A stretch of 12,525 nt of DNA, from positions 1-12,525 of the forward strand of contig CALECF010000110.1 of the NCBI GenBank assembly GCA_937948705.1. The letters are read 5' to 3'. The stretch comes from an uncultured Anaerosolibacter sp. GTDB lineage: Bacteria; Bacillota_A; Clostridia; Peptostreptococcales; Thermotaleaceae. The notes under the pieces are model-generated. The model was not told the DNA's origin, did no database searches, and was given only the letters and a program-made list of their open reading frames with translations. The position numbers were made by a program, and so were the translations under genes. Positions within the stretch are counted from its first letter, which is position 1, and every line of letters begins with the position of its first letter. This document shows positions 1 through 6,848 of the stretch, one piece after another.

Positions 1-1257
1 GAATTTAAACTTATTCAGGTCATTAAGGAAATGCTTAAAAGTCCAGATTTAATCATTATGGATGAACCCGATGTGTTCTTAGACTTCGAAAATCTTAATG
101 CTCTTAAAAATCTAATTAATTCACACAAAGGCACATTGTTAGTTATTACGCACAACAGATATCTATTGAATCATTGTTTTAATAAAATTATACACCTTGA
201 AAACATGGAGCTACAAGAGTTTGATGGAAGATACATTGATTACAACCTCTCATTGCTTCAAAGTAAAATTGAGACACAAGAACAAGCTATAGCTGATGCT
301 GAAGAAATTATGAGAAATGAGTTCTTAATCGAGAAACTAAGACTTATAGCAACCAATAATTCTGAAGCTGCTAGAGGGAAAACACTAAAAGCTAGAGTTA
401 AAGTGCAAGAAAGATTGGAAGCGCGTAGAATTAAAGCGCCATTTGTAGATATTAAACAACCAGAGATCCGTTTCGTTACTGATCATGAAATTGAAGAAAC
501 TACTGCTTTAAAAGTTACTGATTACAGTGTTGCCTTTGATGATATACTTCTAGAAAATGTTAACTTTGAGATTAAATCTACTGATAAAGTAGCCCTTATT
601 GGTTCAAATGGTACCGGAAAAACGACTATGCTCCGAGAAATCTTTAAAAACAATCATCCTTCTATTGAAGTAAATAAAGCCGTTGATATGGCTTATTTAT
701 CTCAAGTTCAAGGTGAAATGCTAAATGAGTCTCATACCATACTTGAAGAGTTCTATGATGCAGGATTCAAAACTTATCAAGAGATTAGATCATATATTTC
801 AAACTATGGTTTTGGCGAAGAGATCATTAATCAAAAGATAGGATCTTTATCTGGTGGAGAAAAAAATTTACTTCAATTGGCCAAAGTTTCTGCTAGTAAA
901 GCAAACATGTTGCTTCTTGATGAACCGACAAGTCATTTAGACACCTACTCACAAATAGCACTAGAAAAAGCCATAAAAAACTATAACGGTGCGGTTTTAA
1001 TGATTTCTCATGATTTCTATTTTATAGTAAACTGTATGGATTTTGTTTTAATCATTGAAGATAAGACGATTAGAAAAATGAGTATGCGGAAATTTAGAAC
1101 GATGATTTATGCTAAGCATTTTGATAAAGACTATTTAGAAATTGAACAAAAGAAAAAATCTGTTGAAACGCAAATAGAATTGGCTTTAAAAGATTCTAAT
1201 TTTGAGCTTGCAAAAGTTTTGTCTGCAAAGTTAGAAGAACTGATTAAGTTACTATAA
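1..1257 (+). CDS. ABC-F ATPase, ribosome-protection type (5' truncated)
   Basis: The frame is open from base 1, so this is the C-terminal part of a longer gene; an internal ATG at 31 is not the start. Counting codons from base 1, residues 17-23 are the Walker B of the first ATPase domain (LIIMDEP), followed by VFLD where ABC-F proteins usually have TNHLD. Residues ~75-145 form a charged helical linker between the two domains, the part that contacts tRNA in ABC-F proteins. The second domain is complete: Walker A GSNGTGKTT from residue 201, signature LSGGE near 283, Walker B LLLDEPTSHLD near 304, switch His in MISHD. A charged helical tail ends the protein. There are no membrane segments, as expected for ABC-F proteins, which act on ribosomes rather than transport. 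Many relatives protect against lincosamides, streptogramins or pleuromutilins; which drug, if any, cannot be read here. It converges on the operon that follows. Confidence 0.9.
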   Translation, partial: EFKLIQVIKEMLKSPDLIIMDEPDVFLDFENLNALKNLINSHKGTLLVITHNRYLLNHCFNKIIHLENMELQEFDGRYIDYNLSLLQSKIETQEQAIADAEEIMRNEFLIEKLRLIATNNSEAARGKTLKARVKVQERLEARRIKAPFVDIKQPEIRFVTDHEIEETTALKVTDYSVAFDDILLENVNFEIKSTDKVALIGSNGTGKTTMLREIFKNNHPSIEVNKAVDMAYLSQVQGEMLNESHTILEEFYDAGFKTYQEIRSYISNYGFGEEIINQKIGSLSGGEKNLLQLAKVSASKANMLLLDEPTSHLDTYSQIALEKAIKNYNGAVLMISHDFYFIVNCMDFVLIIEDKTIRKMSMRKFRTMIYAKHFDKDYLEIEQKKKSVETQIELALKDSNFELAKVLSAKLEELIKLL

Positions 1258-1287
1258 ATTGTGTATTCTTAACAGCAATACGTTATA

Positions 1288-1340
1288 ATCCCCTTTAAGT
1301 TGACAGATTAAATCATAAAAATCTGAATGCTCGAGGGGAT
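1288..1340. repeat. Nested inverted repeat downstream of the ABC-F gene
   Basis: The outer arms are ATCCCCT (1288-1294) and AGGGGAT (1334-1340). The inner arms are CAGATT (1304-1309) and AATCTG (1320-1325). Both pairs are perfect and nest, giving a hairpin about 30 bases after the ABC-F stop. On the plus strand it is followed by ATTTTATG, a short T-run, so it could act as a weak terminator or a 3' stabiliser. The right outer arm also looks like a Shine-Dalgarno site 7 bases before an ATG at 1346, but that frame has only 15 codons. Confidence 0.4.
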
Positions 1341-1433
1341 ATTTTATGTTCATACGCTTCTACATAGACTATAACATTAAACTAATTATATAAAGTTTAA
1401 CCCCTAAATAGTTAATCTCATTAGAGCATATGT

Positions 1434-1592
1434 TCACATGTCAATAATAAATCCATCGATAAGCTCTTCATTTTGGAACAGGTTGCGCAATATATGATAT
1501 CTCAAAGCCATCAACTGAGGTATTATATTATAATATAAATCATCCGCATATTTAAATAACTCATCCTTCTCTGTTATAATTAGATATAAATC
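1434..1592 (-). pseudogene. Possible gene relic, 52-codon open frame without a start
   Basis: Reading the minus strand from 1592 down to a TGA at 1434-1436 gives 52 sense codons with a protein-like mix, including stretches such as YADDLYYNIIPQLMALRYHI and NLFQNEELIDGFIIDM. An in-frame TAA lies just upstream (1593-1595), and no ATG, GTG or TTG with a ribosome site opens the frame. It follows the stop of the CDP-alcohol phosphatidyltransferase gene by 20 bases. It could be the decayed C-terminus of a former last gene of the operon, or chance. I do not recognise a family. Confidence 0.25.
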
Positions 1593-1612
1593 TTATACTT
1601 TCATAATCAATT

Positions 1613-2206
1613 TTATTGAAATGACTTACTAAATGCAAGAACACGTTTAAAGCGGATTATACCCGTAATAAAAATAAGTCCATCGAAAATGAGCAGGATT
1701 GGATTGATATAAGCAGGAAAAATTGCTATTAGAGTAAATACTAAAAAAGTTTCTGTTCGCTCAACAATTCCTACATCATAATGCATACTCTTAGAACCAT
1801 TGTTTTGAAATAGTGCTCCTGCAACAATAAAAGTAGTAAAGTTAAAAATGACAGCTATATAAAAAAGCAAATAGCCATAATAGCCTTGGGGAAATCTATA
1901 AGCAAACCCTAGGATATATGTAGCCTCTACCATTCTATCTAGAATCAAATCCATATAAGCACCACCTTTAGATGCACTCTTTGTCAATCGTGCTACGGTA
2001 CCATCTAACACATCTAGCAGGCCTGAAAGCCAAAGAAGTAACATACTAGGAATCAGCCTACCTATTCCTACGAATACACTGGCCAATATACCTATTCCAA
2101 AAGCTGCCCAAGTGATGTGATGAGGTTTTACATGCAGTAGAATTAATTCTTTTGCTAGTCCATCAAAAAAAGGTTGAAATCTATAACGCCATTTCGTGTC
2201 GATCAT
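1613..2206 (-). CDS. CDP-alcohol phosphatidyltransferase, YnjF-like
   Basis: This is an integral membrane enzyme of 197 residues, a typical length for the family. It should transfer a phosphatidyl or similar group from a CDP-activated lipid to an alcohol, releasing CMP. The complete signature D-x2-D-G-x2-A-R-x8-G-x3-D-x3-D is present with D65, D68, G69, A72, R73, G82, D86 and D90, so the metal-binding site looks intact. About six hydrophobic segments are visible, and an HHIT motif near residue 30 fits the usual N-terminal P/H-N-x-T region. The ATG follows AAGGAG (2214-2219) at 8 bases. It is the last gene of the operon, 42 bases after the VTT gene. E. coli YnjF has the same family and similar length, from memory. 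Acceptor alcohol unknown; no head-group cytidylyltransferase is in the window. Confidence 0.9.
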   Translation of the reverse strand: MIDTKWRYRFQPFFDGLAKELILLHVKPHHITWAAFGIGILASVFVGIGRLIPSMLLLWLSGLLDVLDGTVARLTKSASKGGAYMDLILDRMVEATYILGFAYRFPQGYYGYLLFYIAVIFNFTTFIVAGALFQNNGSKSMHYDVGIVERTETFLVFTLIAIFPAYINPILLIFDGLIFITGIIRFKRVLAFSKSFQ

Positions 2207-2248
2207 GGTTGAACTCCTTGAAATTGAATTTTTTCATATTATAAAAGA

Positions 2249-2971
2249 CTATTTGTTGCTATTATCCATTATCATTTCTTGACCATAAGAACTATCTACT
2301 CTTTCTTCCACTTTCTTCAAAGAAATCTTGTTTTTTAGCATACCTGCAGTAATAAACAAAAGCACTAATAAGCTGATGGAAATATAAAATCCTGTAGAAC
2401 CAATTTCTGTAGCCTTATCTCCCACATTTGTAAATACAAGTATTCCTGGTATGATTCCTAGAATGGTTGCTGTTAAAAAATCTTTGTAGTTAATGCTGGA
2501 CAAACCAGCACTATAGCTGATCACATCAAATGGAAATAATGGAATCAACCTCAGCATCAGAATAACCCAAAATCCCCTTTCTTCAATATGATTGCTTAAT
2601 TTTCCTAAATCCTTTTTTATCATGTTCTTAATAAGATTTTTACCGATCAATCTAGAAATGTAGAATGAAAGGGTTCCTCCAAATATAGCGCCTATCATGG
2701 TATAGGTAGATCCCCATAACAGTCCAAAACACATTCCCCCTGCTATGGCGAGAACCGAATCCGGAAATAAAGTTAGTGGTACAAAAGTAAACATGGTGAT
2801 ATAGATAATAGGAGCTAATGCTCCAAAAGAGTGGATATAGTCTTTGATTTGTTGTGGTGTATAACCTTTAAATATATTAAATCGATTTATTAAATATATA
2901 GCAATTCCTAGGATTGAAATGAGGATTCCGTATTTTATTATATCTTTTTTACTTTTTCTCATTTCCAACAC
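2249..2971 (-). CDS. TVP38/TMEM64 family (VTT domain) membrane protein 1, YdjX/YdjZ-like
   Basis: This 240-residue protein has about six hydrophobic segments. The VTT core runs from ~48 to 185: a re-entrant-type stretch FPDSVLAIAGGMCFG (69-83), glycine-rich GAIFGG (94-99), the conserved RLIPLFPFD block (141-149), SAGL (154-157) and the LGIIPG turn (171-176). VTT proteins (DedA, TMEM41B, VMP1) are linked to lipid or polyprenyl-phosphate movement across membranes; this member's substrate is unknown. The start is ambiguous: GTG 2971, TTG 2968 and ATG 2962 all follow AAGGAGGT (2976-2983), at about 4, 7 and 13 bases. The gene overlaps the end of the iron-sulfur gene, so translation is probably coupled. 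It resembles E. coli YdjX/YdjZ, and a paralogue lies at 8197-8904. Confidence 0.88.
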   Translation of the reverse strand: MLEMRKSKKDIIKYGILISILGIAIYLINRFNIFKGYTPQQIKDYIHSFGALAPIIYITMFTFVPLTLFPDSVLAIAGGMCFGLLWGSTYTMIGAIFGGTLSFYISRLIGKNLIKNMIKKDLGKLSNHIEERGFWVILMLRLIPLFPFDVISYSAGLSSINYKDFLTATILGIIPGILVFTNVGDKATEIGSTGFYISISLLVLLFITAGMLKNKISLKKVEERVDSSYGQEMIMDNSNK

Positions 2972-4124
2972 CCTTACCTCCTTTTCCCTTATACCGATTC
3001 ACCTTCACCTTAGCAATATATCGATTGGTCCATTTTTTAAATGTAGAGATATCCTCTTGATCAAATTCCTTCCTTAAGTAAACCTCATCACGAAAAAGAA
3101 GATCTAGTATATGAATGGACTTTTTCCCTCCACGCCTCATGGACTCAACGCACTCTTGGCAATAGCTTATGATATACTCTTCTTCCGTTTGATTGGCTCT
3201 TTTATTCATTTGTTTTAACGCTAGAGCACTGTTCGTAACTCCTAACATACCACCAGATCCACAACACAGTGTCCTCTCCCTTGAAAATTCCATTTCCTTG
3301 ATTTTTAAACCAAGCTCTTGTGTGATCTTACGAACAGAATCATGGATATGAGAATTTTCTCTAGTTGGACAAGGGTCATGGATGGCAAAGGTTGTGTGGG
3401 TTTCTCTACCTTTGTTAACTTTTTCCTTAGGTATACCTACCTCCGCTATTATATCCCATAAGGAGGTTATCCTTTGTCTAGGACTATTTTTCCCTATTGC
3501 CTTATAGCAGTTTTGACAAGCTACGATGATCTCTTCTACCCCATTGGTGTCAAAAGTATCTTGTACTGTGGCATAATACTTGTTGAATTTTTCCATATCT
3601 CCCATGGAGTGGGTAGGTTTTCCACAGCAATTTAGCATAATTCCAATCCCCGGCAACTTATCTCTCAGATAATCATATATTTTTATAACCAGCTCTGGAC
3701 TAAATGCAGTTAAGGCACAGCCTGGAAAAAATACTCTTTTCATTTCATTTTCATCTAGTCCCTTTGCATCTGTGGTAAATAGTTTTGAAAAACTATTTTT
3801 TTGATGGAATTTAACCGCTCTATTCGGAATAGCTTTAGGAACGCCTTTATTTTTCTTTACAATATCCATTCTTAATTCAAGAAATACTTTATTCAGATCA
3901 ACCATTTGGGGACACACTTGGGTACAATATCCACATAATGCGCAGGAAAAAGGAATTATTGCCGCTACTTGTTGATCTTCAACTATTTGGGTCAATAGTT
4001 CATCAGGAGAATTGCAGTATTGATCTAGCATGGGACAATTATCCATACAGAGTTTACACCCCACACATTTTTCTTTTTCTTTTCTTAACAACTGATTGAT
4101 TTCATTGTCAAACCTTATATTCAT
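2949..4124 (-). CDS. Iron-sulfur protein with two [4Fe-4S] motifs and two CCG domains (HdrD/GlpC-like)
   Basis: This 391-residue soluble redox protein has two ferredoxin motifs of spacing C-x2-C-x2-C-x3-C: C20/23/26/30 and C61/64/67/71. Two CCG domains follow. The first has C136, C166-C167 and C203/C206; the second has C252, C287-C288 and C322/C325. This is the layout of GlpC, the LldE/LutA group and heterodisulfide-reductase subunit D, where CCG domains hold unusual clusters or disulfide/quinone-reducing sites. All key cysteines are present. With no membrane segment it probably acts in the cytoplasm with a membrane or flavoprotein partner; no flavoprotein lies in the window. It starts at ATG 4124 behind a modest AAAGGG site, 36 bases after the ATPase gene. 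A 10-bp palindrome (4123-4132) overlaps the start codon. The C-terminal 20 residues are rich in Lys and Gly. Confidence 0.9.
   Translation of the reverse strand: MNIRFDNEINQLLRKEKEKCVGCKLCMDNCPMLDQYCNSPDELLTQIVEDQQVAAIIPFSCALCGYCTQVCPQMVDLNKVFLELRMDIVKKNKGVPKAIPNRAVKFHQKNSFSKLFTTDAKGLDENEMKRVFFPGCALTAFSPELVIKIYDYLRDKLPGIGIMLNCCGKPTHSMGDMEKFNKYYATVQDTFDTNGVEEIIVACQNCYKAIGKNSPRQRITSLWDIIAEVGIPKEKVNKGRETHTTFAIHDPCPTRENSHIHDSVRKITQELGLKIKEMEFSRERTLCCGSGGMLGVTNSALALKQMNKRANQTEEEYIISYCQECVESMRRGGKKSIHILDLLFRDEVYLRKEFDQEDISTFKKWTNRYIAKVKVNRYKGKGGKGVGNEKK
2976..2983 (-). promoter_or_regulatory. Ribosome binding site embedded in the upstream coding sequence
   Basis: AAGGAGGT, a near-perfect anti-16S match, lies inside the last codons of the iron-sulfur gene, where it encodes part of the Lys-Gly run near residues 381-384. 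It serves the VTT gene through GTG, TTG or ATG starts 4 to 13 bases downstream. This supports translational coupling and may explain the odd basic, glycine-rich tail of the iron-sulfur protein. Confidence 0.75.
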
Positions 4125-4160
4125 GATATCATCCCTTTTTCATGATACTATCTTTCTAAA

Positions 4161-5171
4161 CTAGTTGAATATGATGATCTTATCATAATCTATTTGTAGT
4201 CCTACATGTTCTCCTACTTCAATCATTTGTGAGGATTCTATTTTCAGCTCTGTGTCACCTACCAAAATCGAATAGTATACCTTTCCCCCTGCATATCTGC
4301 TGAATTTAACGATCCCCTCTAAGCCAGCTTTTTCCTTTGATATTTCTATATCTCCTGGCCTTATCATTGCTTTCGCTTCTTTACAATCCTCTACTCTCGT
4401 ATGGAAACTAAGTATTTTGCTTGTAAATCTGCCATTGATTACGCTACCTTGAATATAATTTTTTTCCCCAAAGAAATCAGCTACTTCTATGGAATTTGGT
4501 CCTTGATATAATTCTTTTGGCGTACCAAATTGCTTGATTTTCCCATCTAGCATAATAGCAATTTTATCTGATAACATCAATGCCTCTTCCTGATCATGGG
4601 TTACAAGAATAGTAGTGATATTTAGTTTTTTTTGAATATCTAGGGTAAATTCTCTCATGGTTTGCCTTAGCTTTATATCTAAGTTGGAAAAAGGCTCATC
4701 TAGTAATAGTACCTTCGGCTCTATCGCTAAAGCCCTTGCTAGGGCAATTCTTTGTTTTTGACCCCCCGAAAGCTCATGAGGATATTTTTTGTTGTATCCT
4801 TCAAGCTCCACTAATTCAAGCATCGTTTCAACTTGAATCTTTATATCTTTTTTAGCTACTCTTGACATTTTTAAACCAAAACCTATATTTTCCTCCACAT
4901 TTAAATGTGGAAATAAAAGATGATCTTGAAATACAATGACTGCCCCTCTTTTCTCTACTGGGATTTTATTTATGATATTGTTACCCAATTTTATTTCGCC
5001 TTTGTCTGGTTGAACGAGTCCTGCTATAATCTTCAAGGTCGTAGTTTTGCCACAGCCAGAAGGCCCTAGCAAAGAGACGAGCTCCCCTTCTTCTACAGCA
5101 AAGCTTATATGATCCAGTACCTTAACTTTGTTGAAGCTTTTTTCAATGCCATTACATATGATTCTAGACAT
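4161..5171 (-). CDS. ABC transporter ATP-binding protein, YnjD-like with C-terminal TOBE-type domain
   Basis: This is the 336-residue cytoplasmic ATPase of an importer. Walker A is GPSGCGKTT (36-44), the Q-loop Gln is Q82, the signature LSGGQ is at 134-138, Walker B VLLLDEP at 154-160 with E159, the D-loop SNLD follows, and the switch His is H192 in THDQEEA. Residues ~235-336 form an extra beta-rich region of TOBE type, as in PotA, FbpC and CysA ATPases, where it can regulate activity. E. coli YnjD, as I recall, is about 217 residues and lacks it. The ATG follows AAGGAG (5179-5184) at 7 bases and overlaps the end of the upstream permease gene by 8 bases, so expression is coupled. All catalytic residues are intact. 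The substrate is set by the binding protein at 6849-8087 and is unknown. Confidence 0.93.
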   Translation of the reverse strand: MSRIICNGIEKSFNKVKVLDHISFAVEEGELVSLLGPSGCGKTTTLKIIAGLVQPDKGEIKLGNNIINKIPVEKRGAVIVFQDHLLFPHLNVEENIGFGLKMSRVAKKDIKIQVETMLELVELEGYNKKYPHELSGGQKQRIALARALAIEPKVLLLDEPFSNLDIKLRQTMREFTLDIQKKLNITTILVTHDQEEALMLSDKIAIMLDGKIKQFGTPKELYQGPNSIEVADFFGEKNYIQGSVINGRFTSKILSFHTRVEDCKEAKAMIRPGDIEISKEKAGLEGIVKFSRYAGGKVYYSILVGDTELKIESSQMIEVGEHVGLQIDYDKIIIFN

Positions 5172-5979
5172 AAGTATACTCCTTCAGTTTGCCTTTATAG
5201 AACGTATTCATGGTTTTCTCAACAATCATTAAAAAGATAAACGTTGTACAGACAAATACTACACTATATACCGATCCCATCATTCTGTCCCCGCTTTGTA
5301 TATAGGGAAACATCTGCATAGAGAAAGTCACGATTTGTCCCCCTCCAATCAAAAGTGTAAGGAAGTATTGACTAAAGGAAATAATGAAGGTCATACTTCC
5401 AGCTGAAATGATTCCCGGCAAAATTCTTGGAAATGTCACAAAGCAAAATACTTGATATGGATTGGCGCCTAGGATCCTGGCCTGCACCTCCATGCTTTCC
5501 CCTAGAATTTCAAATACATTTTTGAGTATTCGCACACTGTATGGGATACAAGGAATCAGTTGTATTAGCACTACGCCCATAAAGGTATTGGCAATACCCC
5601 ATCTAATAAATTGAATGTGTATTCCCATAGCTACTGTGACTGTTGGCACGATCACAGGAGCAAAAACAAGAATCTCAATAAGCTTTTTGCCCTTAAATTT
5701 ATATGTTGCTAAAGCCTTTGCCGCTGGAATAGTGATGATTAGGGTAAAAATAGTAACAATGGTTGATAGAATTATGCTAAACAGCAAGGTAGGTATACTT
5801 TTGCTTGTTGGATTGAAAAAATACAACCAGCCCCTCATCCCCCAGCTTTGAGGGAGCAAATTTGGCCATGCCCAGCTTTTTGAAAAGCTCCAGATAAACA
5901 CAATAACGAGTGGCAATACGAGAAAACCTAAAAAAATAGTTACTATGATTTTATATCTTAATTTTGTCTTGTTTTCCAT
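5164..5979 (-). CDS. ABC transporter permease 2 (YnjC C-terminal half-like)
   Basis: This 271-residue inner-membrane permease has about six helices. The first is at ~10-30; others follow at ~65-85, 104-122, 134-150, 188-215 and 236-255. The EAA loop that docks on the ATPase is at ~164-188, with E164, A167, the invariant G171 and the terminal LP. I place the start at ATG 5979 because AAAGG (5987-5991) sits 7 bases upstream. An in-frame ATG at 5994 would add five residues but has no ribosome site and would overlap the preceding gene. The start lies 4 bases after the permease 1 stop. The end IGGGQIVTF...QSGD recalls the C-terminal half of E. coli YnjC, a single long permease as I remember it. 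Confidence 0.9.
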   Translation of the reverse strand: MENKTKLRYKIIVTIFLGFLVLPLVIVFIWSFSKSWAWPNLLPQSWGMRGWLYFFNPTSKSIPTLLFSIILSTIVTIFTLIITIPAAKALATYKFKGKKLIEILVFAPVIVPTVTVAMGIHIQFIRWGIANTFMGVVLIQLIPCIPYSVRILKNVFEILGESMEVQARILGANPYQVFCFVTFPRILPGIISAGSMTFIISFSQYFLTLLIGGGQIVTFSMQMFPYIQSGDRMMGSVYSVVFVCTTFIFLMIVEKTMNTFYKGKLKEYTYV

Positions 5980-5983
5980 ATGC

Positions 5984-6847
5984 TTACCTTTCATATTGAT
6001 AAATTCGTTCGAATGCCTTCATATAGAGCCATGTAAGTGCCATGGCTATTAGAATCATCAAAATATTGATCACCATTGCATAGGGTCTATTATATAACAC
6101 AGGATTATTGTATTCGATAAAAGCTTGCACAGACAACGTCTTTGGGTTTGTTGGACCTAATAATAGAGGCACTTCATATGCACCAAAGGAAAATGCAAAT
6201 ATGATAATCAACGAAGACAATATACTAGGCATGATTAACGGTAGAATTACATAGAAAAAGACTTGTCGTTTATTCGCTCCCAGATTATAAGCAACATCCG
6301 ACAATTTGCTGCTAACCTTTGATAAAATCCCATAGGTAGTAATCGCTACAAAGGGGATTCCCTTCCAAAGATATACCAACATAATCCCTACGCCATTTTT
6401 TCCATAAAGAACAGCTGGAAAATGGCTATGATCGTTTATCCATCCAATATGATATAAAAGTCTAGGGAATATCCCTGTTTGAGATAGCGTATTTACCATA
6501 AGGAGTACGGCTACCAGATGAGGGACAATCACGGGAAGCCTAAACAAGTACTCCACCATTTGTCTCCCATTCCTTAACTGAAGGATTGCATAGGAAAGAA
6601 GGACTCCAATAATAATAGCTATGGCAGAAGAGATAAAAGAAGTATACAAGCTAAATCGCAGGGATGCAAAAAAATCTTTATTCTTTAATACCTCTTGATA
6701 GTACCTAAAGGTAAATTCATTCAACCCTACTGCAGGAAAATACCCCAGGCTTTGCAGTAAAGCCATGGAGATTCCGAAGAGAAATATTCCTATTAAAACG
6801 AATAGTACAGGGGCTAGCAATAGATAGGGTTTAAGTTTCTCTTTCAA
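5984..6847 (-). CDS. ABC transporter permease 1 (YnjC N-terminal half-like)
   Basis: This is a 287-residue permease with about six helices: ~7-32, 66-90, 103-122, 152-172, 205-227 and 255-275. The EAA loop runs ~182-207 with D184, G190 and a terminal LPLIMP. I choose TTG 6847 because AAGG (6856-6859) lies 8 bases upstream and the codon falls one base after the stop of the binding-protein gene. The resulting start MKEKLKPYLLLAP is a normal permease beginning. An upstream in-frame TTG at 6892 would add 15 residues, overlap the preceding gene by 44 bases and lacks a ribosome site. It should pair with permease 2 as a heterodimer. Confidence 0.9.
   Translation of the reverse strand: MKEKLKPYLLLAPVLFVLIGIFLFGISMALLQSLGYFPAVGLNEFTFRYYQEVLKNKDFFASLRFSLYTSFISSAIAIIIGVLLSYAILQLRNGRQMVEYLFRLPVIVPHLVAVLLMVNTLSQTGIFPRLLYHIGWINDHSHFPAVLYGKNGVGIMLVYLWKGIPFVAITTYGILSKVSSKLSDVAYNLGANKRQVFFYVILPLIMPSILSSLIIIFAFSFGAYEVPLLLGPTNPKTLSVQAFIEYNNPVLYNRPYAMVINILMILIAMALTWLYMKAFERIYQYER
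5987..5991 (-). promoter_or_regulatory. Ribosome binding site deciding the permease 2 start
   Basis: AAAGG overlaps the last codons of permease 1 and lies 7 bases before ATG 5979. No such site precedes the in-frame ATG at 5994, so the shorter start is preferred. Confidence 0.6.
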
Positions 6848-6848
6848 G

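Larger units (their letters stand above)
1258..1612. other. Convergent intergenic region, 355 bp
   Basis: This AT-rich gap lies between the ends of the plus-strand ABC-F gene and the minus-strand CDP-alcohol phosphatidyltransferase gene. It holds a nested inverted repeat close to the ABC-F stop and a 52-codon minus-strand open frame, both listed separately. I see no classical hairpin with a T-run for either gene and no recognisable promoter. A TTGACA at 1300-1305 has no -10 at the right distance. Confidence 0.6.

Noticed and set aside
1300..1325. TTGACA at 1300 as a promoter -35 box
   Set aside because: No -10-like hexamer at 16-18 bases and no plausible gene downstream on that strand.
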